This document shows positions 38,521 through 47,396 of a stretch of DNA of 64,000 bases, one piece after another. A program made the position numbers and the translations under genes. The DNA comes from Gallionellaceae bacterium. GTDB lineage: Bacteria; Pseudomonadota; Gammaproteobacteria; Burkholderiales; Gallionellaceae. The DNA lies in the NCBI GenBank assembly GCA_027448945.1, contig DAIDMQ010000020.1:87204-151203 (forward strand), given 5' to 3'. Positions within the stretch are counted from its first letter, which is position 1; every line of letters begins with the position of its first letter. A model generated the notes under the pieces. That model saw nothing but the letters and a program-made list of their open reading frames with translations, did no database searches and was not told the DNA's origin.

Positions 38521-39330
38521 ATGAACACAGAATTAGCCAACTTACTGCCTAGCGTCATCGTCATTGCACATCGTGCGGGTGAGGAGATTTTGGACGTCTA
38601 TCAAAACGGCAGCACAGTCACACACAAAGCCGATAGCAGTCCGCTGACTGAGGCTGACCTGCGCGCGCATCAAGTGATCGTGCAAGCACTCGGTCTGTTG
38701 ACACCTGAGATACCCGTGTTGTCGGAAGAGTCTGCCGAAATCGCGTATGAAATGCGCAGCGCATGGACGCGCTATTGGTTGGTGGACCCACTGGATGGCA
38801 CCAAAGAGTTCATCAAACGCAATGGTGAATTCACCGTAAACATCGCCTTGATCGAGCAAGGTCGCCCAGTTCTGGGCGTGGTTCACACGCCTGTAACAGG
38901 CGTTTGTTATTACGCTGCTGAGGGTATCGGTGCATTTGTACAACAAGGTGGCGAGCCGGCTAAGAAGATCCGTTGTGTCGCACCGCAAGCTGGGCAAAGC
39001 ATCAAGGTCGTCGCGAGTCGATCACATGCGGATGAGCGCACCACCGCGTTATTGGCGCGCATCGCAAATTACGAGTGCATCAGCATGGGCAGCTCGCTCA
39101 AGTTGTGCTTGGTGGCGGAAGGCGTGGCGCATTTCTATCCGCGTCTCGGCCCGACCATGGAGTGGGACACCGCTGCCGCACATGCCGTAGTGAACGGCGC
39201 GGGCGGCACCGTGCATGACGCACAGGGAGCCGAGTTGCATTACAACAAAGCCAACCTGCTCAACCCGGAATTCTTTGTGCATGCGCGCAACGACCAATAT
39301 TTTGAACAATTACTGAAGAGCCCTTCATGA
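38521..39330 (+). CDS. cysQ: 3'(2'),5'-bisphosphate nucleotidase CysQ
   Basis: Hydrolyses PAP, the by-product of sulfotransferase or PAPS reductase reactions, to AMP. It is a 269-residue, Mg-dependent enzyme of the inositol monophosphatase superfamily. Metal-binding motifs are LSEES near residue 68, [12 protein letters not shown] (86-97) and [10 protein letters not shown] near residue 217; [12 protein letters not shown] is the CysQ-specific N-terminal loop. It overlaps cysC by four bases. The pairing with APS kinase and a sulfotransferase gene 20 kb downstream points to sulfated glycan synthesis. Confidence 0.93.
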   Translation: MNTELANLLPSVIVIAHRAGEEILDVYQNGSTVTHKADSSPLTEADLRAHQVIVQALGLLTPEIPVLSEESAEIAYEMRSAWTRYWLVDPLDGTKEFIKRNGEFTVNIALIEQGRPVLGVVHTPVTGVCYYAAEGIGAFVQQGGEPAKKIRCVAPQAGQSIKVVASRSHADERTTALLARIANYECISMGSSLKLCLVAEGVAHFYPRLGPTMEWDTAAAHAVVNGAGGTVHDAQGAELHYNKANLLNPEFFVHARNDQYFEQLLKSPS

Positions 39331-39944
39331 GCAAACCAACTTCAAGCGATGTCGTCTGGCATCACGCCACCGTCACCCGCGAGCGCCGCCAGCAGATGAA
39401 CGGTCATCGCGGCGCAATCTTATGGTTCACAGGTTTGTCCGGTGCGGGCAAATCTACCCTGGCGCATGCAGTGGAGGAAGCTTTGCATCAGCAAGGCTGC
39501 CGTACCATCGTGCTCGATGGCGACAATGTACGTCACGGCTTGTGTGGCGACCTCGGCTTTAGCAGCCAAGACCGTACCGAAAACATTCGTCGCGTGGGTG
39601 AAGTCGCTAAGCTATTTGTGGAAGCGGGCGTCATCGTACTGACAGCTTTCATCTCACCTTTCAGGGATGATCGTGCAAAAGTGCGCGGCATTGCCCAGCA
39701 CGGTGACTTTATCGAGATCTATTGCCAGAGCAGCTTGGAAGTCTGCGAGCAGAGAGACGTGAAGGGCTTGTACAAGAAGGCACGCGATGGACAGATCAAA
39801 GACTTCACCGGTATTTCGTCGCCCTATGAAGAGCCATTGAAACCAGAATTGGTTGTTGCAACGGGTGAACAGTCTTTAGATGAATGCGTAGCGCAAGTGT
39901 TAAGCCTGTTGGCGCAGCGCAATATCGCCAAGCAGGAAGGCTGA
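39327..39944 (+). CDS. cysC: Adenylylsulfate (APS) kinase
   Basis: Phosphorylates APS to PAPS, the sulfate donor. The 205-residue protein has the P-loop GLSGAGKST (residues 36-44), [16 protein letters not shown] for APS binding, and FISPFRDDR with the family's conserved serine. It is not fused to a CysN domain. Lone cysC genes in polysaccharide loci usually serve sulfation. It overlaps cysQ and is followed after 2 bp by a truncated manC. Confidence 0.94.
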   Translation: MSKPTSSDVVWHHATVTRERRQQMNGHRGAILWFTGLSGAGKSTLAHAVEEALHQQGCRTIVLDGDNVRHGLCGDLGFSSQDRTENIRRVGEVAKLFVEAGVIVLTAFISPFRDDRAKVRGIAQHGDFIEIYCQSSLEVCEQRDVKGLYKKARDGQIKDFTGISSPYEEPLKPELVVATGEQSLDECVAQVLSLLAQRNIAKQEG

Positions 39945-39946
39945 GC

Positions 39947-40324
39947 ATGGCAAGTAGTGCGATGAAATTGATACCGGTGATTTTGTGCGGTGGCGCGGGC
40001 TCCAGGCTTTGGCCAGTCTCACGCGAGCAACATCCCAAGCCATTCATACGTTTGGCCGACGGGCAGAGCCTGTTGCAAAAGGCTTGGTTGCGCGGTGCTG
40101 TGATGGCGGATGTGGCAGAGATGCTCACGGTGAGTAATCGCGAGTTATTCTTCAAGACCGAGGATGAATATCGCGAAGTCGCCAGCATTCCGGCTAACAC
40201 AGAGTTGTTCAATCGCTACATTCTCGAACCCTTTGGTCATAACACCGCGCCGGCTATCGCAGCGGCTGCGCTACAAGTCGCAGACGACATCGTGCGCTTC
40301 AATGACCAATACGGCAGGAATTAA
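39947..40324 (+). pseudogene. manC: manC, mannose-1-phosphate guanylyltransferase, 5' fragment
   Basis: Encodes the first 125 residues of an enzyme usually 470-480 long that makes GDP-mannose. LIPVILCGGAGSRLWPVSRE is the nucleotide-binding signature, QHPKPFI follows, and EPFGHNTAPAIAAAAL is the next conserved block. The frame then stops (YGRN, TAA) exactly where the sugar-binding part should begin. Downstream sequence is an unrelated AlbA-domain gene starting 9 bp later. The fragment lacks most of the active site and should be inactive. Confidence 0.85.
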
Positions 40325-40333
40325 CAGCCCGAT

Positions 40334-41728
40334 ATGCAAGCCCTGAGACCCTTGAACCTGCGCGGCTTATCTGCGATTGATGCATCCAAACGAGTGTTGG
40401 ATGCAATCGCTGCGGGCGAAAATTCGTGCTTGGAATTCAAGAGTAGTTTTCAAAAAGAAGTGATAGAGACATTGACCGCTTTCGCCAACACCTTGGGCGG
40501 CTCGATACTGGTGGGTATCAGTGATGCACGCAAAGTTGTGGGCATAATCCTTGAAGCTGAAACGACGCAAGGTTGGATCAATCAATGCAAGTTGGCCACC
40601 AGCCCCAGTGTGATCCCGGATGTTGAGATGGTGGAGATAGAAGGGCGAACGGTGGCTGTTGTCAGTGTGGGTGAATATCCGGTTAAACCTGTGGCATGTA
40701 AGGGGCGATATTTCAAGCGGGTGCGAAATGCAAATCATCAGATGAGCGCGACCGAAATCTCCGATGCGCACATCAAATTAATTAATTCCAGTTGGGACTA
40801 CTACCCTGACCCTGAACACGCGATCGACTCCATTTCTGAAAGCAAAGTGCAAGCTTTCGCCGAGGCCGTCGGCATCAAGGGTAGCTTCCAAGCAGTGCTT
40901 GAGAAATTCGAACTCATCAAACAAGGCCGGCCCACGTTTGCGTGTCACTTGCTTTTTTCAATGAACGATGTGTTCTTGAGCACCATCGAAGCAGGCCGCT
41001 TTGCCAGTCAAACCATCATCAAAGACAGCATCACCAGTCGCGATACGCTCATCGAACAAGTCGAGCGCATCATGGGATACATCGTCAAGCAAACCAACAA
41101 AGCTTACATCATCACCGGCAACCCGCGCCGCGAAGAACGTTGGGACTACCCGATGGATGCCATGCGTGAGATCGTCATCAACATGATCGTGCATCGTGAC
41201 TACCGCAGCTCTAATGATTCCACCATCAAGATATTCGATGACCGTATCGAGTTCTTCAATCCCGGAAAATTGCTGGATGATCTTACCGTTGAAAAAATCA
41301 AGACGGGTCAGTACAAGTCTTACCTGCGTAACAAACAAGTCGCGAGCATCTTCAAGGAACTCGAACTGATTGAGAAATACGGTAGCGGCGTGCGTCGCGT
41401 CATCGATATCTTTGTGGCATATGGATTGCCAGAGCCTGTATTTGAGGTGACACAAGGCGGTATGGCGGTGACGGTATATAAAGAAATCGCTGCTTCACAA
41501 AACGATGGGGCAAATGAAAGAGTAAATGGCGGAGTAAATGGCGGAGTAAATCAATTGCTTTCCTATCTGCAGGCACATCCCGGCAAGCGCGCAAGTGAAC
41601 TGGTAGAACCGCTGGGTACTTCACTAAGAACGATAGAACGCTGGCTCAAGCAACTCAAAGATAATGACCAGATTGAATTTAGGGGGGCGCCCAAAACGGG
41701 CGGCTATTACCCCAAGGGGGGTAAATGA
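40334..41728 (+). CDS. AlbA_2/Schlafen-domain ATP-binding protein with winged-helix tail
   Basis: A 464-residue protein in three parts. Residues 25-150 form an AlbA_2 (Schlafen-like) domain (SCLEFKSSFQKEV, TLGGSILVGISD). A long middle part ends in a GHKL-like ATP-binding region (REIVINMIVHRDYRSSN, IEFFNPGKL, EKYGSGVRRVID). The C-terminal winged helix (KRASELVEPLGTSLRTIERW) is preceded by a short repeat VNGGVNGGVN. Such proteins are often transcription regulators or accessory, defence-like genes on mobile islands; the exact role is unknown. It is wedged into the broken manC. Confidence 0.8.
   Translation: MQALRPLNLRGLSAIDASKRVLDAIAAGENSCLEFKSSFQKEVIETLTAFANTLGGSILVGISDARKVVGIILEAETTQGWINQCKLATSPSVIPDVEMVEIEGRTVAVVSVGEYPVKPVACKGRYFKRVRNANHQMSATEISDAHIKLINSSWDYYPDPEHAIDSISESKVQAFAEAVGIKGSFQAVLEKFELIKQGRPTFACHLLFSMNDVFLSTIEAGRFASQTIIKDSITSRDTLIEQVERIMGYIVKQTNKAYIITGNPRREERWDYPMDAMREIVINMIVHRDYRSSNDSTIKIFDDRIEFFNPGKLLDDLTVEKIKTGQYKSYLRNKQVASIFKELELIEKYGSGVRRVIDIFVAYGLPEPVFEVTQGGMAVTVYKEIAASQNDGANERVNGGVNGGVNQLLSYLQAHPGKRASELVEPLGTSLRTIERWLKQLKDNDQIEFRGAPKTGGYYPKGGK
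41521..41551 (+). repeat. 12-bp tandem repeat inside the AlbA gene
   Basis: The unit AGTAAATGGCGG occurs twice plus a seven-base part, coding for VNGG repeats in the linker before the winged helix. It keeps frame, so unit gain or loss would change linker length only. Confidence 0.7.
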
Positions 41729-42126
41729 CAACACAAACCCTGACCTGTTTCAAAGCCTGTGACATCCGTGGCAAGCTCAGCGTAGAGCTTAACGACGGTA
41801 GCGGCTTCGTCCGCATCCGTCGTGCAATGGCAGATTACCCAGAGGTAAGATTCAGTATTGAAGAAGCCCAAGGCGGTGTGTGGACGGTGTTTGAACAACT
41901 TGAGGGGTCGCAGCCAGAGTCAATAGCTGAACAAGTACTGGCGCTCCTAAAAAGCGAGGTACTCGCTAAACAAGAAATTTCGCAGCGCCTCGGTCAAAAA
42001 AATATTTCTGGCACCTTGAATAAAGTCATTCGTGAACTGCTAGCCCAGGGCCTCATCGAAATGACCCATCCAGAAAAGCCCAACAGCCGCCTGCAAAAAT
42101 ACCGTCATCGGAGAGCAACGCAATGA
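41725..42126 (+). CDS. Chimeric frame: ManB N-terminus joined to the C-terminus of an AlbA-type protein
   Basis: The 133-residue product begins [19 protein letters not shown], the start of phosphomannomutase/phosphoglucomutase (ManB/AlgC). It then switches to [15 protein letters not shown] and GGVWTVF, typical of the ATP-binding end of AlbA-type proteins. A winged helix follows, [20 protein letters not shown]. No ManB catalytic Ser or metal loop is present. The best reading is a recombination scar joining two broken genes in frame. It may still express a small DNA-binding protein. It overlaps both neighbours by a few bases. Confidence 0.65.
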   Translation: MTTQTLTCFKACDIRGKLSVELNDGSGFVRIRRAMADYPEVRFSIEEAQGGVWTVFEQLEGSQPESIAEQVLALLKSEVLAKQEISQRLGQKNISGTLNKVIRELLAQGLIEMTHPEKPNSRLQKYRHRRATQ

Positions 42127-42263
42127 ATCAACCTACCGCCTTTGTAGGTCGAGATTGTGCGATTGTTGTCGGCGCGGATGTGATCGTGGCGAACCGCTTC
42201 ACCGACGATATCAAAGACGTGGCAGATAAGGTGTATAGCCGCGACTTGTTTGGGAAAGATTAA
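42123..42263 (+). pseudogene. ugd remnant (UDP-glucose 6-dehydrogenase C-terminus)
   Basis: A 46-codon frame whose last 30 residues, [15 protein letters not shown] then [12 protein letters not shown], match the extreme C-terminus of UDP-glucose dehydrogenases, where ANR, DVADKVYTRD and LFG are conserved. The N-terminal and catalytic domains are gone. The ATG at 42123 overlaps the previous stop and is probably fortuitous. The fragment shows that a ugd gene once stood before rfbB. Confidence 0.65.
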
Positions 42264-42304
42264 TAGTTATCAATTCGTTACTTAATGCAAATATCACTTT
42301 TTCT

Positions 42305-43357
42305 ATGAAAAAAATTCTCATCACCGGCGGAGCCGGCTTCATAGGTTCAGCCGTCGTGCGGCAGTTCATCAACGACACCCCGCATCGCGTGGTCAACGTA
42401 GATAAACTCACCTACGCGGGCAATCTGCAATCGCTGGCTTCTATTTCAAATAACCCGCGTTACAAGTTCGAGCAAGTGGATATCTGCGATGCCGCCGAAG
42501 TGAATCGTGTGTTCCGTGAACACCAGCCCGATGCCGTCATGCATCTGGCGGCAGAATCTCATGTAGACCGCTCCATCACCGGCCCTGCCGATTTCATCCA
42601 GACCAACATCGTCGGCACCTACACTTTGCTGGAAGCGGCACGTGCGCACTGGAACAGCTTGGAAGGGGAACGCAAAGCCGATTTCCGCTTCCATCACATC
42701 TCTACTGACGAGGTGTATGGCAGCCTGGGTGACGAGGGCTTCTTCACTGAAGACACCGCCTACGAACCCAACTCACCATATTCCGCCAGCAAAGCCTCCA
42801 GCGACCACTTGGTACGCGCATGGCACCACACCTATGGCCTGCCCGTTGTCACCACCAACTGCTCCAACAACTACGGCCCGTATCATTTCCCCGAGAAACT
42901 CATCCCGCTGGTCATCCTCAATGCCGTGAATGGCAAGTCGCTGCCGATTTACGGCAAGGGCGACAATATCCGTGATTGGCTGTATGTGGATGACCATGCG
43001 CGCGCGCTGCGCCTCGTACTGGAAAAAGGCAAGCTGGGCGAGACTTACAACATCGGCGGCTGGAACGAAAAGACCAACCTCGAAGTCGTGCAAGCTATCT
43101 GTACCACGCTGGATGAACTCCATCCACAAGGCGCACCCCATAACAAACTCATTACCTATGTGACAGACCGCCCAGGGCACGACAAACGTTATGCCATCGA
43201 CGCCACCAAGATTGCCAACGACCTGGGCTGGAAACCGCAAGAGACTTTCGAGACCGGCTTGCGCCAGACTGTCGCTTGGTACTTGGAGAACACCGACTGG
43301 GTCAAAGGCGTGACCAGTGGTGACTATCAGAATTGGATAAATAAGCAGTACGCATAA
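42305..43357 (+). CDS. rfbB: dTDP-glucose 4,6-dehydratase
   Basis: Converts dTDP-glucose to dTDP-4-keto-6-deoxyglucose, the branch point for both rhamnose and 3-amino-3,6-dideoxy sugars of this island. It is a 350-residue short-chain dehydrogenase: TGGAGFIGS near residue 7 binds [15 protein letters not shown] follows, [10 protein letters not shown] includes the catalytic Asp-Glu pair, and [11 protein letters not shown] contains the Tyr-Lys dyad. It is separated from rfbA by a toxin-antitoxin pair. Confidence 0.95.
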   Translation: MKKILITGGAGFIGSAVVRQFINDTPHRVVNVDKLTYAGNLQSLASISNNPRYKFEQVDICDAAEVNRVFREHQPDAVMHLAAESHVDRSITGPADFIQTNIVGTYTLLEAARAHWNSLEGERKADFRFHHISTDEVYGSLGDEGFFTEDTAYEPNSPYSASKASSDHLVRAWHHTYGLPVVTTNCSNNYGPYHFPEKLIPLVILNAVNGKSLPIYGKGDNIRDWLYVDDHARALRLVLEKGKLGETYNIGGWNEKTNLEVVQAICTTLDELHPQGAPHNKLITYVTDRPGHDKRYAIDATKIANDLGWKPQETFETGLRQTVAWYLENTDWVKGVTSGDYQNWINKQYA

Positions 43358-43401
43358 ATTAAGGGTGTTTGATAAAAGTCGCACACCTCAACAATCGATT
43401 A

Positions 43402-43415
43402 CAATGATGTCATTG
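43402..43415. promoter_or_regulatory. Putative operator of the FitAB-type pair
   Basis: A perfect inverted repeat CAATGA-TG-TCATTG begins 36 bp before the antitoxin start. It overlaps a -10-like TACAAT (43400-43405). Ribbon-helix-helix antitoxins usually repress their own promoter through such palindromes; the link here is inferred. Confidence 0.4.
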
Positions 43416-43437
43416 CTAGCATTCTTGGAAATTAACC

Positions 43438-43683
43438 ATGGCAGCGCTGACGATTAGAAATATTGATGAAGAAGTAAAGACGCGATTGCGCATGCAAGCT
43501 GCTCAACACGGCTGCTCAATGGAGCAAGAAGTGCGTGAGATTTTGCAGCGAGCTGTGTTGTCAAAACAGAATCAAGCTTCATTCGCGCAAAGGATTCAGC
43601 AACATTTCACCGGATTGGATGTGGATGAGTTGCCGATTCCTGAGCGCAAGCTATCCAGAACGCCGCCCGTAGTAGAAGGGTAA
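43438..43683 (+). CDS. FitA-like ribbon-helix-helix antitoxin
   Basis: An 81-residue protein. The first 45 residues, AALTIRNIDEEVKTRLRMQA and then HGCSMEQEVREILQRAV, are a classical FitA/Arc-type ribbon-helix-helix DNA-binding domain. The C-terminal tail (ELPIPERKLSRTPPVVE) would wrap the toxin's active site. It is followed after 2 bp by the PIN toxin gene. The pair interrupts the rfb operon between rfbB and rfbA. Confidence 0.85.
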   Translation: MAALTIRNIDEEVKTRLRMQAAQHGCSMEQEVREILQRAVLSKQNQASFAQRIQQHFTGLDVDELPIPERKLSRTPPVVEG

Positions 43684-43685
43684 AC

Positions 43686-44114
43686 ATGGCTGGCGTGCTG
43701 ATAGACACCAACGTACTGTCCGAGTTGATGCGCCCTCGGCCGTTGCCCGTCGTACTGGCATGGTTTGAAAAGCAAAAAGAAGTCGAGTTTTACACCAGTG
43801 CCATCACCCAGGCCGAGTTGTTATTGGGTGTGGCGTTGCTGCCGAGTGGTAAACGCAGGAATGCGATTGCGGATGCGATTGAACGGATGTTTGAGCAAAG
43901 CTTTGTTGGACGATGTTTGCCATTCGATGATTTGGCGGCTCGCGAATATGGTGTATTGGTGGCTGAACGAAGCCGTGCAGGTCTGCCGATATCCACTGAG
44001 GATGCGCAAATTGCCGCAATCGCATTGAGTCACCAATTTACCTTGGTGACTCGTAATACCAAAGATTTTCTCAACATTGCCGGATTAGAGTTGGTTGATC
44101 CGTGGCAAATTTAA
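43686..44114 (+). CDS. FitB/VapC-type PIN-domain toxin
   Basis: A 142-residue PIN-domain ribonuclease. The acidic residues that bind Mg are seen in VLIDTNVLSELM (Asp7), ITQAELLLG (Glu), PISTEDAQIAAIA and VTRNTKDF. Such toxins usually cut tRNA or rRNA when the antitoxin decays. It pairs with the FitA-like gene 2 bp upstream. The rfb genes resume 42 bp later, so the module may stabilise the island. Confidence 0.88.
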   Translation: MAGVLIDTNVLSELMRPRPLPVVLAWFEKQKEVEFYTSAITQAELLLGVALLPSGKRRNAIADAIERMFEQSFVGRCLPFDDLAAREYGVLVAERSRAGLPISTEDAQIAAIALSHQFTLVTRNTKDFLNIAGLELVDPWQI

Positions 44115-44156
44115 TATGCAGTCAAAGATAATGAAACAGCAATCAGGGAATCAATT

Positions 44157-45032
44157 ATGAAAGGCATCATCCTCGCCGGCGGCTCCGGTACACGTTTGTA
44201 CCCAGTGACCCAAGCAGTTTCCAAACAGCTACTGCCTGTGTACGACAAGCCGATGATCTATCATCCGCTGACGACCCTGATGCTAGCTGGGATCAAAGAC
44301 ATCCTCATCATCTCCACCCCGCAGGACACCCCGCGCTTTGAGCAATTGCTCGGCGATGGTTCGCAATGGGGCATCAACTTATCCTATGCCGTGCAGCCCT
44401 CACCGGATGGTTTGGCGCAAGCTTTCATCATAGGTGAAAGCTTTGTGGGTAATAGTGGTTGTTCCTTAGTGCTCGGAGATAATATCTTCTACGGCCATGG
44501 CTTCGAGACCAAACTCATGGCGGCGGCCAATAAAACACAAGGTGGAACCGTGTTCGCATACCACGTCCAAGATCCTGAGCGATATGGGGTAGTGGATTTT
44601 GATGTAAAGGGTAGGGCACTCAGCATCGAAGAAAAGCCGCTTCAACCTAAATCCAACTATGCCGTTACGGGACTGTATTTTTATGACAACGATGTGGTTG
44701 AAATAGCCAAGACCATCAAGCCCTCGCATCGCGGCGAGCTGGAAATCACCACCGTTAACCAAATCTATCTGGAGCGTGGCGATTTAGAAGTGCAAGTGAT
44801 GGGTCGCGGTTATGCATGGCTGGATACGGGTACGCATGAGTCGTTACTTGAAGCAGGGACCTTCATCCAGACATTAGAAAAACGACAAGGGTTGAAGATT
44901 GCTTGTCCGGAAGAAATCGCATTCCACAAGCATTACATCAATGCTGAGCAGTTGGAAAAGCTGGCTGCACCATTAGCTAAAAATGGCTATGGGCAGTATC
45001 TATTGAGACTACTTCACGAGGCACGGCTCTAA
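44157..45032 (+). CDS. rfbA: Glucose-1-phosphate thymidylyltransferase
   Basis: Makes dTDP-glucose from dTTP and glucose-1-phosphate, the entry step to dTDP-sugars. The 291-residue enzyme has the nucleotidyl-transfer motif [14 protein letters not shown] at its start, [24 protein letters not shown] and the C-terminal [15 protein letters not shown]. It stands 42 bp after the toxin gene and 2 bp before rfbC. Confidence 0.95.
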   Translation: MKGIILAGGSGTRLYPVTQAVSKQLLPVYDKPMIYHPLTTLMLAGIKDILIISTPQDTPRFEQLLGDGSQWGINLSYAVQPSPDGLAQAFIIGESFVGNSGCSLVLGDNIFYGHGFETKLMAAANKTQGGTVFAYHVQDPERYGVVDFDVKGRALSIEEKPLQPKSNYAVTGLYFYDNDVVEIAKTIKPSHRGELEITTVNQIYLERGDLEVQVMGRGYAWLDTGTHESLLEAGTFIQTLEKRQGLKIACPEEIAFHKHYINAEQLEKLAAPLAKNGYGQYLLRLLHEARL

Positions 45033-45034
45033 GC

Positions 45035-45583
45035 ATGCAGGTCATCCCAACGAATATCCCCGACGTCCTCATCATCGAACCCAAAGTGTTCGGTGATGCA
45101 CGCGGTTTCTTTTACGAGAGTTTCAACGCCAAGCGTTTCGCCGAGGTGACAGGCGTCACCTTGCCCTTCGTGCAAGACAACCACTCCAAATCGGCACGTC
45201 ATGTGTTGCGTGGGCTGCACTACCAGATCCAACAGCCGCAAGGGAAGTTGGTGCGCGCCACCGTGGGCGAGGTGTTGGATGTGGTGGTCGATATCCGCAA
45301 GAGTTCGCCCACCTTTGGCAAGTCTGAGACTGTCGTACTCAGCGCCGACAACAAACGTCAACTGTGGATACCGCCCGGTTTTGCGCATGGCTTTGTTGTG
45401 CTGAGCGAGACGGCGGAGTTCCTCTACAAGACCACGGATTACTACGCACCAGAATATGAACGCTCCATCCTGTGGAACGACCCCGCACTGGGCATCGACT
45501 GGCAGTTGAATGGCGCGACACCATTACTGGCCGCCAAAGACCAAGCCGGCAAGTTGCTGAAGGATGCCGAGGTCTTCGCATGA
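45035..45583 (+). CDS. rfbC: dTDP-4-dehydrorhamnose 3,5-epimerase
   Basis: Epimerises C3 and C5 of dTDP-4-keto-6-deoxyglucose. It is a 182-residue cupin-like protein with RGFFYESFNAKRF, the catalytic His in VLRGLHYQIQQPQGKLVR, and WIPPGFAHGFVVLSE. It overlaps rfbD by four bases. Confidence 0.95.
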   Translation: MQVIPTNIPDVLIIEPKVFGDARGFFYESFNAKRFAEVTGVTLPFVQDNHSKSARHVLRGLHYQIQQPQGKLVRATVGEVLDVVVDIRKSSPTFGKSETVVLSADNKRQLWIPPGFAHGFVVLSETAEFLYKTTDYYAPEYERSILWNDPALGIDWQLNGATPLLAAKDQAGKLLKDAEVFA

Positions 45584-46470
45584 AAAAGATATTGGTGACG
45601 GGTAAGAACGGCCAGGTGGGTTGGGAATTGCAACGTACGCTCGCCCCGTTGGGGCAGGTGATTGCCGTGGACATGGAAGACCTCGATCTCACTGACGCAA
45701 AAGCCTTGCGCGCCGCCATTCAAGCAATACGCCCCGACATCATTGTGAATCCAGCCGCCTACACCGCCGTTGATAAAGCCGAAACTGAGCCGGACATCGC
45801 ACACGCAGTGAATGCGACTGCGCCAGCGGTAATGGCCGAAGAAGCCAAAAAGCTTGGCGCATTGATGGTGCATTACTCCACCGACTACATCTTTGACGGC
45901 AGCAAAGTGGGTGCGTATCTGGAAGACGACCAACCCAATCCATTGGGCGTTTACGGCAAAACCAAACTAGCGGGCGAGCAAGCCGTGCGTGCATCGGGTT
46001 GCAACCACCTCATCTTCCGTACCAGTTGGGTGTATGGTGCACGCGGTAAAAACTTCCTGCTCACCATGTTGCGCCTGGCAAAGGAACGCAGTGAACTGCG
46101 CGTGGTAGACGACCAGATCGGCGCGCCAACTTGGAGCCGCACCCTAGCCGAGATACCCGCGCAGATATTGGCGCAACTGTATGCGCCATCCGCCAGCGAA
46201 GGTCTCATCGAACACGTCTCTGGCACCTATCAACTTACCTCGTCCGGCAGCGTCTCATGGTGTGGTTTCACAGCGGAAATATTGCGCCTAGCCGCACTGG
46301 AAGCCACACCCAAGCTAACCCCGATTACAACCGCAGAATATCCAACGCCCACCGCGCGCCCGGCGAACTCGGTGATGTCGAATGCCAGGTTGAATCAGAC
46401 GTTCGGTTTGGCAGCGGGGGAGTGGGAAGATAATTTGCAGCTTTGTATGCACGAGTTGCAACGCAACTGA
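45580..46470 (+). CDS. rfbD: dTDP-4-dehydrorhamnose reductase
   Basis: Completes dTDP-L-rhamnose. The 296-residue short-chain dehydrogenase begins ILVTGKNGQVGWELQ, then NPAAYTAVDKAE, HYSTDYIFDG and GVYGKTKLAGEQ with the Tyr-Lys pair, and FRTSWVYG. ATG 45580 overlaps the rfbC stop, and codons further upstream belong to rfbC, which fixes the start. Confidence 0.95.
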   Translation: MKKILVTGKNGQVGWELQRTLAPLGQVIAVDMEDLDLTDAKALRAAIQAIRPDIIVNPAAYTAVDKAETEPDIAHAVNATAPAVMAEEAKKLGALMVHYSTDYIFDGSKVGAYLEDDQPNPLGVYGKTKLAGEQAVRASGCNHLIFRTSWVYGARGKNFLLTMLRLAKERSELRVVDDQIGAPTWSRTLAEIPAQILAQLYAPSASEGLIEHVSGTYQLTSSGSVSWCGFTAEILRLAALEATPKLTPITTAEYPTPTARPANSVMSNARLNQTFGLAAGEWEDNLQLCMHELQRN

Positions 46471-46506
46471 TTTCAACATTGCCAAGCATTAAATTTAGAG
46501 GAAAAA

Positions 46507-46986
46507 ATGTTACATCCACTTTCAGATGTTAAAAGCCAAAGCATAGGAGAGGGCACTCGAATATGGCAGTTTTGTGTGGTGTTTGCCGGGGCAAAAATTG
46601 GTGCCAACTGCAACATCTGCGCAAATGTGCTGATAGAAAACGACGTGGTCGTTGGAGACAACGTTACTATCAAAAGCGGAGTGCAGCTGTGGGATGGTGT
46701 GCGCATTGAAGACAATGTATTCATCGGCCCGAACGCCACCTTTACTAACGACATAATGCCGCGCTCGAAAATCTACCCGGAGCAATTTTTGCAAACAACA
46801 ATTAAAGCGGGTGCATCTATTGGTGCTAATGCGACGATTCTGCCGGGCATTACCATCGGTGAAAATGCAATGGTGGGCGCGGGGGCGGTGGTGACACGCA
46901 CAGTTCCACCAAACGCAATCGTGGTCGGAAATCCGGCGCACATCAAAGGTTACGTTGATGCCAAACATCAGGAGAATAAAACGTGA
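46507..46986 (+). CDS. Hexapeptide N-acetyltransferase (FdtC/QdtC type)
   Basis: A 159-residue left-handed beta-helix enzyme. Repeated hexapeptides ([52 protein letters not shown]) fill the chain, and [11 protein letters not shown] ends it. Proteins of this size beside an aminotransferase acetylate dTDP-3-amino-3,6-dideoxyhexoses at N3. It overlaps the isomerase gene by four bases. The sugar isomer is not decided. Confidence 0.85.
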   Translation: MLHPLSDVKSQSIGEGTRIWQFCVVFAGAKIGANCNICANVLIENDVVVGDNVTIKSGVQLWDGVRIEDNVFIGPNATFTNDIMPRSKIYPEQFLQTTIKAGASIGANATILPGITIGENAMVGAGAVVTRTVPPNAIVVGNPAHIKGYVDAKHQENKT

Positions 46987-47396
46987 TTGCGGATTGCAAA
47001 ATAATTGAATTACCGAAGATTGCAGACGTGCGAGGTAATTTGAGTTTTATTGAGGGCGGCATTCATATCCCTTTCGATATCAAGCGAGCCTATTATCTTT
47101 ACGACGTGCCGGGTGGTTCAGATCGAGGCTCACACGCGCACAAAAATTTGCATCAATTTGTGGTGGCGATGTCAGGCAGCTTTGATGTTGTATTAGACGA
47201 CGGTAAGGAGAAGAAACGTTTCCACTTAAATCGCTCTTACTACGGCCTGTATGTATGCCCGATGATGTGGCGAGACTTGGATAATTTTTCTTCAGGTTCG
47301 GTGTGTATGGTATTGGCATCTGAGCGTTACGATGAGTTGGATTACATTCGCAACTATCAAGAGTTTATTGCATTGGCTAACAAGGAAAAAAAATGA
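46983..47396 (+). CDS. dTDP-4-keto-6-deoxyglucose 3,4-ketoisomerase (FdtA/QdtA type)
   Basis: A 137-residue cupin that moves the keto group from C4 to C3. The start [20 protein letters not shown], the active-site [16 protein letters not shown] with paired histidines, and the end [14 protein letters not shown] are family features. The product can be Fuc3N- or Qui3N-type; residue 17 is Arg and 97 is Arg, which I cannot use to settle the stereochemistry. Flanked by acetyltransferase and aminotransferase partners in one operon. Confidence 0.88.
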   Translation: MIADCKIIELPKIADVRGNLSFIEGGIHIPFDIKRAYYLYDVPGGSDRGSHAHKNLHQFVVAMSGSFDVVLDDGKEKKRFHLNRSYYGLYVCPMMWRDLDNFSSGSVCMVLASERYDELDYIRNYQEFIALANKEKK

